Shown piece by piece: positions 19,167 to 32,900 of a DNA stretch of 64,000 nt. A program made the position numbers and the translations under genes. Under the pieces are notes generated by a model that was not told the DNA's origin, ran no database searches, and worked only from the letters and a program-made list of their open reading frames with translations. Each line of letters opens with the position of its first letter. Within the stretch, counting starts at the first letter, position 1. Origin of the DNA: Paludibacterium denitrificans. GTDB lineage: Bacteria > Pseudomonadota > Gammaproteobacteria > Burkholderiales > Chromobacteriaceae. The stretch covers positions 1,860,001-1,924,000 of the forward strand of contig NZ_WLYX01000001.1 in NCBI RefSeq assembly GCF_009707705.1. The letters run 5' to 3'.

Positions 19167-21418
19167 TTATTTGACGCAATCCACGCAATACACTTTCTTG
19201 CCGTCTTTTTCCACGGCCACCAAACCATGTACATCGGTTTCAAAGCCCGGTAGCTCGCGGTTGAAGTCCTGAGCAAAGCGCAGGTAATCGACAATCGTAC
19301 GGTTGAAGCGTTCGCCCGGAATCAGCAGAGGGATGCCCGGCGGGTACGGGGTCAGCAGTACCGAGGTGATGCGGCCTTCCAGCTCGTCTACCGGTACGCG
19401 CTCGATCTCGCGGTGCGCCATCTTGGCAAAGGCATCGGCCGGACGGATGGCAGGTTCCATTTCCGAGAGGTAGATCTCGGTGGTCAGTCGCGCGATGTCG
19501 TGCTTGGTGTACAGCTGGTGAATGCGCTGGCACAGCTCCTGCAGGCCGACACGCTCATACTGCGGGTACTTGGCGACAAAGTCCGGCATGGCACGCCACA
19601 GCGGCTGGTTCTTGTCGAAGTCGTCCTTGAACTGTTGCAGCAGCGAAATCAGCGTGTTCCAGCGGCCCTTGGTGATGCCGATGGTGAACATGATGAAGAA
19701 GCTGTACAGCCCGGTCTTTTCCACTACCACGCCGTGTTCGGTCAGGTATTTGGTCACGATGGCCGCCGGGATACCCATTTCCGGAAGCTGCCATCCAGAT
19801 CCAGCCCCGGTGTCAGGATGGTGGCCTTGATCGGATCGAGCATGTTGAAGCCGTCTTCGATCCCGGCAAAACCGTGCCGGTATCGTCCGGCTTGAGCATC
19901 CAGTCTTCCGGATCGCAAATGCCATCGTCCGACAGTTCGTCCGGGCCCCAGACCGGAACCACCAGTCGTGGCCGTATTCTTCGTCCACCTTGCGCATGGC
20001 GCGGCGGAAATCCAGTGCTTCCACCAGCGATTCTTCCACCAGTGCCGGCCACCGGGCTGTTCCATCATGGCCGCCGCCACGTCGCAGCTAGCGATAATGG
20101 AATATTGCGGGCTGGTGGAGGTGTGCATCAGATAGGCTTCGTTGAACCAGGCGGTATCCAGCTGACGGTTTTGCGGGTCCTGTACCAGAATCTGCGAAGC
20201 CTGGCTGATACCGGCCAGCAGCTTGTGGGTGGACTGAGTGGAGAAGATCAGGCTGTCCTTGCAGCGCGGACGGCCTTCGCCAATGGCATGGAAGTCGCCA
20301 TAGAAGTCGTGGAAGCTGGCGTGCGGCAGCCAGGGCTTCGTCAAAGTGCAGCGTGTCCACTTCCCCATCCAGCAGCCCCTTGATCTCTTCCACGTTGTAC
20401 AGGATGCCGTCGTAGGTGGACTGGGTAATGGTGAGGATGCGCGGCTTGAGCTGGGGATTCTTTTCCAGCGCTTCGCGGGCAAAGGGGTTGGCCAGAATCT
20501 TTTTCTTGATGTTTTCCAGCTGGAATTCCGACTTGGGAATCGGGCCGATGATGCCGTAGTGGTTGCGTGTCGGCATCAGGAATACAGGAATGGCACCTGT
20601 CATCATGATGGCGTGCAGGTTGGACTTGTGGCAGTTGCGATCTACCAGCACGATGTCGTTAGCCGGCCACACAGCTGTGCCAGACGATCTTGTTGGACGT
20701 CGACGTGCCGTTGGTGACGAAGAACAGGTGGTCGGCATTGAAGATGCGCGCGGCGTTGCGTTCCGAGGCGGCAATCGGACCGGTGTGGTCCAAAAGCTGG
20801 CCCAGTTCGTCCACCGCATTGCAGACATCGGCGCGCAGCATGTTTTCACCAAAGAACTGGTGGAACATCTGGCCCACCGGGCTCTTCAGGAAGGCGACGC
20901 CACCGGAGTGGCCGGGGCAGTGCCAGGAATACGAACCGTCGTTGGCGTAGTTGACCAACGCACGGAAGAACGGCGGTGCCAGCGTGTCCAGATAGCTCTT
21001 GGCTTCACGAATGATATGGCGTGCCACAAATTCCGGCGTGTCTTCGTGCATGTGAATGAAACCATGCAGCTCACGCAGGATGTCATTCGGAATATGTCGT
21101 GCGGTGCGAGTTTCGCCATAGAGATAGACCGGAATATCCGGGTTGCGCTACGAATTTCCGCAACAAAACTGTACAAATCGCCCAGCGCCGCTTCGGCCGA
21201 GTCTTCCGTCTGGAATTCCTCGTCGTCAATCGACAGGATAAAGAAGCGGCGCGACTTTGCTGTTGGGCAAATGAGGTCAGATCACCGTAACTGGTGTAGC
21301 CGATGATGCCCATGCCTTCGGCTTCGATGGCTTCCGCCAGTTCGCGAATACCCGAACCGCTGGTGTTTTCCGAACGGAAGTCTTCATCGATGATGACGAT
21401 GGGAAAATGAAAACGCAT
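19167..21418 (-). CDS. Arginine/lysine/ornithine decarboxylase, biodegradative type
   Basis: Large PLP decarboxylase of the acid-resistance class, about 750 residues. An N-terminal receiver-like wing domain (FHFPIVIIDEDF...) is followed by CPGHSGGVAF, TNGTSTSNKIV, the DRNCHKSNLHA loop, STQSTHKLLAG with the PLP lysine, and a C-terminal PYPPGIPLLIPGE. The frame is broken at least nine times. Sites near 19787, 19881, 19952 and 20048 need CCTGG or CCAGG; 20329 has GCCCTGG for GCCTGG; 20658-20668 is a disturbed GCCGGC; 21150 and 21255 are other losses. The protein text is otherwise continuous. Whether it prefers arginine, lysine or ornithine cannot be told here. Confidence 0.85.
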
Positions 21419-21919
21419 ACCTGAGTCCTTAGTCTGTCAAAACTCGGACACCTCAGGCAGTGTAGGCCGTATGGCTGAACTATGGGCGTACCCTCGGCCG
21501 TACCGTCCAAACAAACGGTACAGGCCTTGACGGGCCGGGCACCTGTAACGCCGGGATTGGCCTGCAATGTCTGCAGTGTCACTCGGTGCGCGTTGGGGCA
21601 CAGGTCTGTACGCACGGACTGCGCCGGTTGCTGCCGACTATCTGCCGTCGCCCGGAGGCTGGCCTTGAAGCGCGGTTAAAACAGGGGCGCTTTGCGCCGC
21701 GGTCCGCACCGGGCGAGGGCGTAATTGCGCCTCACCTTCACGTCAGCTTCTACCGGAGAACTACCCAAGAAAGCGCGCATTGTAGCGGATAACGGCGCTT
21801 AGTGTGGCATAGCAATGTTTCAGTCTGAAATTGCGCCACTTTTTTGCCCGGCTGTGAGCCATGGTGTCAGCCCCTGTGTGCTCGAGGCCTGCACCGGCAG
21901 TGGGATAAGCTACTGTTTT
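21419..21919. other. 500-bp gap upstream of the decarboxylase
   Basis: No recognised gene. A minus-strand frame from a GTG near 21615 reads about 112 residues with scattered Cys and overlaps the decarboxylase start; it matches nothing I know and may be chance. A minus-strand TACAAT near 21780 could be a -10. The stretch is GC-rich and probably holds the decarboxylase leader. Confidence 0.4.
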
Positions 21920-23450
21920 TCAGGAGGGTTCGTCGGATGGCGGTTTGCTCGCCACCTCTGCGCCAGAATTGGGCATGGACTGTTGTTTTTTGCGCATTCT
22001 GGTGCGGTACAGGCCCAAGGCTTTGATGGCAACCGCCCCTCCCGAGACGCAGAGGATAAACGCCAGCGGCCCAGCTACCAGATACGGGAACGCTACGCTG
22101 AGGGCCGCCAGTCCCAGCAGCACCAGTCCAATGGTGAGAAAGGCGGCGGCCTCGCTGGCATCCACGGTGCGCGTGCCACGTACCACGGCGCCCAGTGCAT
22201 CGCTGATACGTGCCGCTTGGCGGGCGGCGGCGCTGGCTCCGCTCAGTGCTGCCGCGTGGGCTGCCGAGCGGCTAAGGCGGCGAGTTGGCCGTGGCCGTTG
22301 CTGGCGCAACGTGGGGCGTTGATCCTGTCCGGCCAGAACCACCTCGGTGGCATGGGTCAGATCGTCCAGAAACTTTTCGGCCAACTGTCCGGCAAGGGCT
22401 TCGTCTTCAATCGCCAGATCAATCTCGCGGTTGGTCAGCCAACTGGACAGGTTGAGGTTGGTGGAGCCGATGCGTGCCCAGCGCCCATCCGCCACCGCTG
22501 TTTTGGCATGGATCATCGGGCCGTTCCACTCGAACACACGCACGCCAGCGTCCAGCAACGGGCGATAGAGTGTCCGCGACAAGGTGGCGACCCAATGATT
22601 GTTACTGGAGCCCGGCACCAGCAGGCGCACATCCACACCATCGCGTGCCGCCTGTTTCAGTGCCGATAGATACATGCCGGTGCCGACAAAATACGCATCG
22701 GTCAGCCAGAGCGTCTTGCGGGCAAAGCTCGCAATCAGCAAGTCCAGCCGCATCATCTGGGCCGTGGAAGGCGTCGTGGCAATCAGGCGCGCGGCCACCT
22801 TGCCCTGTGTGGGGGAGGGCTGATCCCATTGCAGCCAGTGTTCGGCCAACCCGGGACCTGTGCTGGCCCAACTGTCGGCAAAGGCCGCCACCGCCTCGCG
22901 AACCAGCGGGCCGGTCAGCTGCAAGCCGGTATCGCGCCGTGGCGGGATGCCGTGTTGTGGATCGCCTTGCCAGAGCGTGCTGATGCAGAGGCCAGACACA
23001 AAAGCCGTTTGCCGGTCTACCACGATCAGTTTGCGGTGATTGCGCCCCAGCAGACTGAGGCCACCAGTGAGTCTGGGCGGATTGTAGGCGCGCACTTCCA
23101 CGCCCGCTGCCAGCAGCGGTTTGAAAAAGCCGCGTAAATGTTCACGCCAGCTGCCCAGCCAGTCATATAGCAGGCAGACCTGAACCCCCGCGCGCGCCTT
23201 GTCCATCAAGAGCTGGCAGATACGTTGACCGAACGCATCGTTGGCCACGATATACATCTCGATGAACACCGATTCGCGGCAGTCGGCGATGGCTTGTTCC
23301 CGGTGCAGGAAAGTTCTCGCTGCTGTCAAACAACAGGGTGATCTGGTTGCCGCCGACCAACGGCGCCCCCGCTGAGCGGGAAAAGGCCTGATCGGCTAAT
23401 TGCCGGACAAAATCCAGCGAACTGGCGGTGTCTGTTGCATCAAACATCAT
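21920..23450 (-). CDS. Cardiolipin synthase-like phospholipase D protein
   Basis: Two HKD motifs place it with the cardiolipin synthases: NHRKLIVVD about a third in, and IHAKTAVADGRWARIGSTNLN in the second half. The PLD domains are followed by a basic Arg-rich linker and two C-terminal helices (FLTIGLVLLGLAALSVAF, LAFILCVSGGAVAIKALG), so the tail is membrane-bound. The frame breaks near 23305 (one extra base; LLFDSSENFLHREQAI). About 510 residues, longer than ClsB (413) because of the tail. Two repeat copies lie inside (22374-22387, 22839-22853). Confidence 0.82.
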
Positions 23451-23667
23451 GAAGATAATCGGATTTTGTCAAACAAAATTCAAAAATCGGAAATCTCAGG
23501 ATTTTTGCCTGAGGCCATTTGCACCACATCACGTCGTTTTTTTGAATTTAAATGTCACAAAAATGGAAAATTTTTGTCTTTTTTGCACGGGTTACCCCGG
23601 ATTTTTTACTGCAAAATCGCCATTAACCGCATGATTTATATGGGATACCGTGCCGCGCAAATACGGG

Positions 23668-23696
23668 TTGCGGGTCAAGGTACTTGCCCTTACAAT
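23668..23696 (+). promoter_or_regulatory. Sigma-70-like promoter of gltBD
   Basis: TTGCGG, a 17-nt spacer and TACAAT (23691-23696), 38 nt before the gltB start. Confidence 0.5.
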
Positions 23697-23734
23697 CGAA
23701 ACATTTCGTTTCACATTATAAGCAGGACAAAGAT

Positions 23735-26700
23735 ATGGACAGACAGCGCTGGTTACAGGGTACCCTGTACCGCCCGGATTTTGAGCAGGACAGCTGCGGT
23801 TTCGGTCTGATCGCCCAGCTGGACGACAAACCCAGCCACTGGCTGGTGAAGACCGCCATTTCATCGCTGGCCAAATTGACCCACCGTGGTGCCGTGGCTG
23901 CTGATGGCAAGTCCGGTGACGGCTGTGGTCTGCTGTTCCGCAAGCCTGACGGCTTTTTGCGTGAAGTGGCACACGAAGCCAATATCCCGCTCAAGGCCGT
24001 GTACGCGGCCGGTCTGGTGTTCCACCATCCGGAAGAGCAAGTCGGTCAACGCAGCCTGCGCCGTCTGAAAGAATACCGGAAGCGCAAGATCTGGAAGTTG
24101 CCGGTTTCCGTCAGGTGCCGGTTGATCTGGCGGCCTGCGGCGAACAAGCCATGGCCACGCTTCCCAGTATCGTCCGGGTCTTTGTCAACTGTCCATTCGG
24201 CATGGACGAGCTGACCTTCCAGCGCCGTCTGTACATGGGCCGTCGCCAGGCAGAAAAAGCCAACAAGGCGGATGACCCGTATTTCTACCTGCCGACGCTG
24301 TCGCCGCACACCCTGTCGTACAAGGGTCTGGTGACGCCGGATAACCTGCCCAAGTTCTTCCGGACCTGAACGACCCGCGTTTCGAATCCAGCCTGGCCGT
24401 ATTCCACCAGCGTTTCTCCACCAACACCGGCCGCAGTGGAAGCTGGCTCAGCCGTTCCGCTTCCTTGCCCATAACGGTGAAATCAATACCGTGCAGGGTA
24501 ACCGCAACTGGGCGCGGGCACGTGAGCGCATCATGGAATCGGCACATCTGGACATGGAAGCCGTACGCCCGATCGTGCAGACCGACGGTTCCGACTCCAT
24601 GAGCCCTGGACAACATGCTGGAAGGCCTGCTGATGGGCGGCATTCCGCTGTTCCGCGCCTTGCGCCTGCTGGTGCCGCTTACCGGCAGAATGTGGATTCC
24701 ACCGACAAGGATCTGCGCGCCTTCTACGAATTCAACTCCATGCACATGGAGCCGTGGGACGGCCCGGCCGGTATCGTGTTGACCGATGGCCGCTACGCCG
24801 CCTGCATGCTGGACCGCAACGGCCTGCGTCCGGCCCGTTGGGTGCTGACCAACGACAACATCCTGACCATCGCTTCCGAAGTGGGCGTGTGGGACTACAA
24901 ACCGGAAAACGTGGTCAAGAAGGGCCGCGTCAAACCGGGCCAGCTGTTTGCTGCCGACCGGCTACTGGCGAACTGTTGATGCCGGAAGAAATCGACGCGC
25001 AACTGAAGTCCGCCAAGCCGTATCGCCAGTGGATCAAGGATTCGGCCAACCGCCCGGAATTCTCCAGCGAAGATGATTGTAGCTTGGTGCCGGTACCGTC
25101 TGACGAGCTGCTCCGCTTGCAAAAGCTGTTCAATTTCAGCTTTGAAGAGCGTGACCAGATCCTGCGCGTTTTGGCTCAGGATGGGCAGGAAGCCGTCGGT
25201 TCCATGGGCGATGACACGCCGATGGCCGTGCTGTCGCAAAAAGTGCGTTCGCCTTTCGATTACCTGCGCCAGCAGTTCGCTCAGGTGACCAACCCACCGA
25301 TCGACCCGATCCGCGAAGCCGTGGTGATGTCGCTGAACTCGGTCTTTGGCCCGGAACGCAACATGTTCGACGAAACCGCCGAACACGCCAAACGCCCGGA
25401 AGTGCGCTCGCCGGTGCTGTCGCACGAGAAGTTCACCAACGTTACCACGCGCTCGGAACCGTATCTCAAGTCCACCACGTTTGACCTGTGCTACGACCCA
25501 TCGGAATTGTCCCTGAAAGACGCCATCCTGCGCCTGACCCGCCACGTAATCGAGGCGGTGGAAGAGGGCACGGTGATCGTGGTGCTGTCGGACCGCAACA
25601 TCTGTGAAAACCGCTTGCCGATTCATGCGCTGCTGGCTACCGGTGCGGTACACCATGCACTGATCGACTCTGGCCTGCGCTGCAAGACCAATATCCTGGT
25701 AGCCACCGGTACGGTACGCGATCCGCACCAGATGGCCTGTCTGATCGGCTATGGTGCCACCGCGGTTTATCCGTATCTGGCCTACCAAAGCATCATCGAA
25801 CTGGTTAATTCCGGTGAAGTTCAGCTCAAGCTCAACGAAGCGCTGCAGCACTACCGCAAGGGCATCAACAAGGGCTTGCTGAAAGTGTTGTCCAAGATGG
25901 GTATTTCCACCATCGCTTCCTACCGTGGCGCGCAGCTGTTTGAAGCCATCGGTGTGCATGAAGACGTGGTGGAACTGTGCCTGAAGGGCACGGTGTCGCG
26001 GATTTCCGGTGCCAGCTTCGACGACTTCGAAGACGATCAGAAGAAACTTGCCCGCTACGCCTTCAACCCGATGCGCCCGATCACCCGGTGGTGGTCTGCT
26101 CAAATACGTGCACGGCGAGGAATACCACGCGTACAACCCGGACGTGGTGATGCTGCTGCAAAAAGCAGTGCAGAACGACGACTTCAAGTCTTACCAACAA
26201 TACGCCGATCTGGTGAACAACCGTCCGGTGGCGATGTTCCGCGATCTGATGAAGCTGAAGTTGGCCGAAAACCCGATTCCGCTGGAAGAAGTGGAACCGC
26301 TGGAGGCCATTCTCAAACGCTTCGACTCCGCCGGGATGTCGCTGGGTGCGTTGAGCCCTGAGGCGCACGAAGCCTTGGCGACCGCGATGAACCGTCTGGG
26401 CGGCCGCTCCAACTCTGGTGAAGGTGGTGAAGATCCGGTGCGTTATGGCACCGAGAAAATGTCCAAGATCAAGCAGGTGGCTTCTGGCCGCTTTGGCGTG
26501 ACCCCGCATTATCTGGTCAATGCCGAAGTGCTGCAGATCAAGGTAGCCCAAGGCGCTAAGCCGGGTGAAGGTGGTCAGTTGCCGGGCCACAAAGTTTCTG
26601 GCCTGATCGCGCGTTTGCGTCACGCCAAGGAAGGCGTCAGCCTGATCTCGCCGCCGCCGCACCACGATATCTACTCGATCGAAGACTTGGCCCAGCTGAT

Positions 26701-28182
26701 TTTTGACCTGAAACAGGTCAATCCGCAGGCGCTGGTGTCGGTCAAGCTGGTAGCTGAACCGGGTGTGGGTACCGTGGCCGCCGGTGTGGCCAAAGCCTAT
26801 GCCGATCTGATCACCATTTCCGGTTACGACGGTGGTACCGGTGCGTCCCCACTCACCTCGGTGAAATATGCCGGTACGCCGTGGGAACTGGGCCTGTCGG
26901 AAGCACAACAGGTGCTGCGTGCCAACGGTCTGCGTGGCCGCGTACGGGTACAGACCGATGGCGGTTTGAAGACTGGTCTGGACGTGATCAAGGCGGCGAT
27001 TCTGGGCGCCGAGTCGTTTGGTTTCGGTACCGGCCCGATGGTGGCGCTGGGTTGCAAATACCTGCGTATCTGCCACCTCAACAACTGTGCCACCGGTGTT
27101 GCCACTCAGGAAATCAAGCTGCGTTCCAAGTACTTCTTGGGTCTGCCGGAAATGGTGATGAACTACTTCCTGTTCATCGCCCGCGAAACCCGCGAATGGA
27201 TGGCCCGCTTGGGCGTGCGTTCGATGGAAGAGCTGATCGGCCGCATGGACCTGATGGAACTGCTGGAAGGCGAAACCAGCAAGCAGAAGAAACTGGACCT
27301 CAAGCCGTTGCTGAATCTGGGCGACGTACCGGCCAGCGAACCGCGCTTCTGCCTGACCGACTCCAACCCGTCGTTCGACAAAGGCGAGTTGGCCGAACAG
27401 ATGCTGCAAGATGCGCTGCCAGCCATTCAGCACAAGCAGATGCTGGAGCTGTCTTACAACATCGAAAACATTCACCGCTCGATCGGTGCACGGCTGTCCG
27501 GTGAAATTGCCCGGGTACACGGTGCCGAAGGCCTGCCGTTTGGCTGCCTCAAGGTCAAATTCAAGGGCTCGGCCGGTCAGAGCTTCGGTGTGTGGAACGC
27601 CTCTGGCCTGCATCTGGAACTGGAAGGCGATGCCAATGACTACGTCGGCAAGGGCATGGCTGGTGGCCGCGTAACCATCTATCCGCCGAAGGATGCCGGT
27701 TACGACAAGAGCGACTCCATCATCATCGGTAACACCTGCTTGTATGGTGCCACGGGAGGTCAGCTGTTTGCCGCTGGTAGCGCGGGCGAGCGCTTCGGGG
27801 TGCGTAACTCCGGTGCTCTGGCTGTGATCGAAGGTGCTGGTGACCACTGCTGCGAATACATGACCGGCGGTACCGTGATCGTGCTGGGTGAAACCGGCTA
27901 CAACTTCGGTGCTTAAGCATGACGGGCGGTTTTGCCTTTGTCTACGATCCGAAAGAGCGCTTTGCCTACCGTTATAACAATGAGCTGATCGACATTCATC
28001 TCATCAATAACGAGTCGATGGGCATGTACCGCGCCTTCCTGCTGGAAAAGATCGCCAAGCACGCTGAACTGACCGGTTCGGAAACCGCGCGCGCCATGCT
28101 GGAAAACTTCGAGGACTACGTGGACTACTTCTGGCTGGTTAAGCCGAAGGCCGCCACGCTCGATAGCCTCTTGAAGGATTGA
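23735..28182 (+). CDS. gltB: Glutamate synthase (NADPH), large subunit
   Basis: Takes ammonia from glutamine to 2-oxoglutarate, giving two glutamates. A short propeptide precedes the catalytic Cys of [10 protein letters not shown]. The amidotransferase domain is followed by the FMN domain ([53 protein letters not shown]), the 3Fe-4S cysteines ([20 protein letters not shown]) and the C-terminal beta-helix. ATG 23735 has AGGA. Frame breaks near 24080, 24373 and 24432 (CCWGG scars), 24605 (GCCCTGG), 24677-24682 and 27911-27918 (GCCGGC scars), and 26088. About 1,480 residues. Four repeat-related copies, among them 25039-25052, 26258-26271 and 27387-27397. Confidence 0.95.
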
Positions 28183-28272
28183 CCATGGGCGGGGGCTTCC
28201 CTCGCCTGTCTCAATGGAAACAACACGGGATAACGGCCAACCCCCGCTATCCCTGCAAGACAGGAAACGATC

Positions 28273-29688
<1,416 letters not shown>

Positions 29689-29710
29689 ACTAAAAAATTA
29701 TCTTGCCTGA

Positions 29711-29742
29711 TAAAAAAACCCGCCTTTAGGTGGGTTTTTTTA
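29711..29742 (+). terminator. Terminator after gltD
   Basis: AACCCGCCT / AGGTGGGTT stem flanked by A- and T-runs, so bidirectional; 22 nt after the gltD stop. Confidence 0.8.
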
Positions 29743-29770
29743 TGGCTATGTCCCAATTACGAGTTGGTAA

Positions 29771-29865
29771 CTAAGCTGAAGCAAGTACGAAGCGCTCGAT
29801 GTAATCGAACACATTGGATCGTGCTTCTTCCCGGCGCGATAGACCTTCCGTGCCGGGGGCATACC
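29771..29865 (-). pseudogene. Remnant of an IS3-family transposase C-terminus
   Basis: The minus strand reads REEARSNVFDYIERF, which matches the conserved REEARRNVFDYIExFYN segment near the end of IS3-family OrfB transposases, then diverges to a stop at 29771. No terminal inverted repeats or upstream half are left. It sits exactly at the border between gltBD and the AT-rich polysaccharide genes. Confidence 0.7.
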
Positions 29866-29889
29866 CGGACACCCTCTTGGATCTAGGCA

Positions 29890-31305
29890 TCAAGTGCGTC
29901 CGTATCTATCTTTCAGACGCACGATATCGTCCTCACCCAGATAGGCACCGGATTGCACCTCAATTAACTCCAGCGGAATCTTTCCGGGATTCTCCAGAGA
30001 ATGCACTTCACCAACAGGAATGTATATCGATTGATTTTCTGTCAGCAGAAGATCTTCCTTACCATGCAAAACTTTTGCCGTACCAGAAACAACAATCCAG
30101 TGTTCAGCACGATGATGGTGCATCTGAACAGACAAGCGTGCGCCCGGATTGACCGTAATCCGTTTTACCTGATAGCGCTTTCCAGCATCTACTCTGTGAT
30201 AGCTGCCCCAAGGGCGATATACCCTGCAGTGCTGTTCGGCCTCTCTTCTGGCACTAAGCTTCAAGACTTCAACAATATTTTTGACATTTTGGCTTTGCCC
30301 TCGGCGAGTTACCAGCACAGCATCTTCGGTATTCACAACGATAAGGTCGTCGACACCATGCACGGCGAGGAGACGGCCTTCATTGCTATACAAGTAGCAG
30401 TTATGGCTGGCTTCGCTGATAACATCTCCATGAAGTACATTTCCAGCTGCATCATGTTTCGAAACTTCCCATAAAGCATCCCAAGAACCGACATCACTCC
30501 AGCCAGCTTGCAGGGGTAAAACAACGGCGTTGGCAGTCTTCTCCATCACCGCATGGTCTATCGATTCGGTGCGGCAAGCCGTAAATGCCTCCGCATCCAG
30601 TCGCAAGAAATCGTGATCAACCGTCGCCGATTCCATGGCCAGCTTGCTGGCTAGAAGAATATCTGGTGCATGGGTAGCAAGTTCAGCTAATACAGCAGAA
30701 GCCTTAAATAAGAACATCCCGCTATTCCAAAGATAAGAACCAGAATTCACATATTGCTGAGCGAGCGCTAGATTAGGCTTTTCAACAAAGCGGTTAATCA
30801 ACATGCCCACAGCAGTTCTATCAACAGGTCTGCCCAGTTCAATATAGCCATAGCCTGTTTCCGGGTGAGTAGGAACAATCCCGAAAGTAACTAACGCACC
30901 GTTCGATGCGAGATCGCGAGCCTGAGTGATTGCATTTTGGAAAGCTGCTATATCCTGAATGACATGATCTGCAGCTAGAACTAGCAATAGCGGATCATCC
31001 TCTTTCTGCAAAGCAGCCAGAGCCGCAACTGCAACTGCAGGCGCAGTATTTCGGCCTGCAGGTTCCAAGATGATGGCCGAGGGGGCGATCTTAATCTCCC
31101 GCAGTTGCTCCGCTACAATAAATCGATGTTCTTCATTGCACACCACAGTAGGGCTATCTAAGTCAGGAATACCCACCATACGCTGCAAAGTACTCTGCAG
31201 CATGGTCTCTTTATTACAAAGACTCAGGAACTGTTTGGGAAACATGCCGCGAGAAAGTGGCCAAAGGCGACTGCCAGAACCACCAGATAAAATTATTGGG
31301 ATCAT
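29890..31305 (-). CDS. manC: Mannose-1-phosphate guanylyltransferase / mannose-6-phosphate isomerase
   Basis: Makes GDP-mannose for surface polysaccharide. Type II bifunctional enzyme, intact 471 residues. N-terminal nucleotidyltransferase with [21 protein letters not shown] and RFVEKPN; C-terminal cupin isomerase with [20 protein letters not shown] and [15 protein letters not shown]. Last gene of the minus-strand locus. Confidence 0.94.
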   Translation of the reverse strand: MIPIILSGGSGSRLWPLSRGMFPKQFLSLCNKETMLQSTLQRMVGIPDLDSPTVVCNEEHRFIVAEQLREIKIAPSAIILEPAGRNTAPAVAVAALAALQKEDDPLLLVLAADHVIQDIAAFQNAITQARDLASNGALVTFGIVPTHPETGYGYIELGRPVDRTAVGMLINRFVEKPNLALAQQYVNSGSYLWNSGMFLFKASAVLAELATHAPDILLASKLAMESATVDHDFLRLDAEAFTACRTESIDHAVMEKTANAVVLPLQAGWSDVGSWDALWEVSKHDAAGNVLHGDVISEASHNCYLYSNEGRLLAVHGVDDLIVVNTEDAVLVTRRGQSQNVKNIVEVLKLSARREAEQHCRVYRPWGSYHRVDAGKRYQVKRITVNPGARLSVQMHHHRAEHWIVVSGTAKVLHGKEDLLLTENQSIYIPVGEVHSLENPGKIPLELIEVQSGAYLGEDDIVRLKDRYGRT

Positions 31306-31478
31306 AATTAGATGAAATCAGAAGAGTTGATAAATTCTACTAATGATTTTAGATTTTGTTGTACTGGCTGTCCTGCTCCCCGTAGGCCACTACTTCAGAC
31401 GACAACTAATCTCTGGGGAGGGCTGAAGGAGCGGGCTGTGCCCTCTCCCCGATTCTATTCTGCACCCATGGCTGCGAT

Positions 31479-32050
31479 CTAATCAACTTCAGCGCAGACC
31501 ATATGACCAATCAAAATGTGGCATTCTTGGGTGCGAGGGGTGTGGTGACTAGGAACACGAATAACGTGATCAACCTTATCCTTAAGCTCTCCGCCCCAAG
31601 CCACACAGTGAAATTGATGTCACCTGCAGATCCTTGCAGGCTTCAAAATCACGTAGCATATTTGGGGATTTGCCTGACGTGGTGATACCTACAAACACGT
31701 CGCCCGGACGAGTTTGTGCTTGCAATTGGCGAAGGAATAATTTTGCATAACCGTAACCATTGCCAATAGCCGTAATCATAGAAGTCTCTGTAGAAAGTAA
31801 TAGTGCAGGCAATCCTGGTCGATAAAATTCAAAGCGACTAGCGAACTCGGCAGCCAGATGCTGTGCATCACAGCTGTACTACCACCATTTTCTGCGAAAA
31901 TTGCGCTGTTGCCACATCTAACGGCATGAACAATAATATTTTTATATCGGAAATATTATAAAAATGTGTTTCGTCTAGAAAAAATTCCTGCTTTACGCTA
32001 ATGGATTTGTAAATTACTTCTTCTAAACGTTGAATAAGCAGCACGAACAT
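31479..32050 (-). CDS. SIS-domain sugar isomerase, GmhA-like
   Basis: The reading frames joined together give a phosphoheptose-isomerase-type SIS protein of about 190 residues. It has ENGGST then DAQHLAAEFASRFEFYRPGLPAL, TSMITAIGNGYGYAKLF and RPGDVFVGITTSGKSPN, and a C-terminus ending at the 31479 stop. Three one-base defects (near 31950, 31872 and 31590) break the frame. They may be sequence errors, as elsewhere in the window, or real decay. It would isomerise sedoheptulose 7-phosphate or a related sugar; no other heptose gene is adjacent. Confidence 0.65.
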
Positions 32051-32124
32051 CCGTTTTTTTAATTAATATATTTTATGATTTTACTGTTTTTTCGAATTAA
32101 AATATTTAATATCTTCATTGCAAG

Positions 32125-32900
32125 TCAAAGGTGGTAACTTCCTGGTTCGCCGGAGGTAAATATGAATCGAAATAGGCTTGAGGAGTGCCAGCGCAAATGT
32201 TGCAAACTCCGTCCGGTTGCGCGGCGTGCATCATGAGTGATACATACTTCTGGTACAATAACTATTGGGCGATTATTTAAGTTGAAGCGACGGCAAATGT
32301 CTGTGTCTTCCGGTACATAAAGAAACGTGTGTCAAATCCGCCAATGTTTCTGAAGTCTGAAGATCTGAAGAGCAGAAACATTCCAGCAGCCCAGTCAATT
32401 TTAATATGCTGTCCATCTTGTAATTCGTAGTCTGGCTCTAATCGATGTCCTCTAATTTTAGAGATGACTCTTTTGAATATCCGGCTTACTGTTGGATAGT
32501 GTCTGGCGCTGTCTTCTGTATTCCCATTTACTCCTAAGACTCTAGGGGCAACTACGCCAGCCCCGGTAGCCTTGTGAGCAGTAATCAACGAAGAAAATAC
32601 ATGTGGGTTACAGCGTACATCAGGATTTAGTACTACAAACCAGTCACGATTTGTATACAAATTGGCCATGTTGTGGTTTTCACCAAAACCAATCGGTTTT
32701 TTGTTGCGAATAACTTTAATATTACTTGCAAAGTTACTGATAAAAGATTCATCTTCTGGAATGTTGAGCGTTAGCAAGACCTCTGCCCCATTGTTAATTA
32801 GCGGGGATAAATCCTGTAGTAAATTCTTAATTAATAGCCCTTGGCCGTGGCTCACAATTGAGATCGCAAGTGTTGTTGGGTCAAATGGTTGATTGTTCAC
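32125..32900 (-). CDS. Glycosyltransferase family 2 (rhamnosyltransferase-like)
   Basis: GT-A enzyme with AISIVSHGQG at the N-terminus, DWFVVLNPDVRC carrying the DxD-like motif, and APRVLGVNGNTEDSARHYPTV. This resembles WbbL-type rhamnosyltransferases, which suits the rmlBDAC genes nearby. The frame breaks at 32310-32313 (CCGG where FFMYLEDTDICRRF needs CCTGG). With that restored the protein continues through PIVIVPEVCITHDARR to a stop at 32125, about 258 residues. Overlaps the upstream glycosyltransferase gene by 20 bp. Confidence 0.8.

Noticed and set aside
21277..21615. A 112-residue Cys-containing minus-strand frame before the decarboxylase as a small protein.
   Set aside because: GTG start without a ribosome site, no recognisable domain, and its end overlaps the decarboxylase start; kept only as a note on the gap.
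32162..32236. A 24-codon plus-strand ORF with a perfect GGAGGT site.
   Set aside because: It lies antisense inside the repaired 3' end of the glycosyltransferase gene (32125-32900); the ribosome site is a chance reverse of coding DNA.
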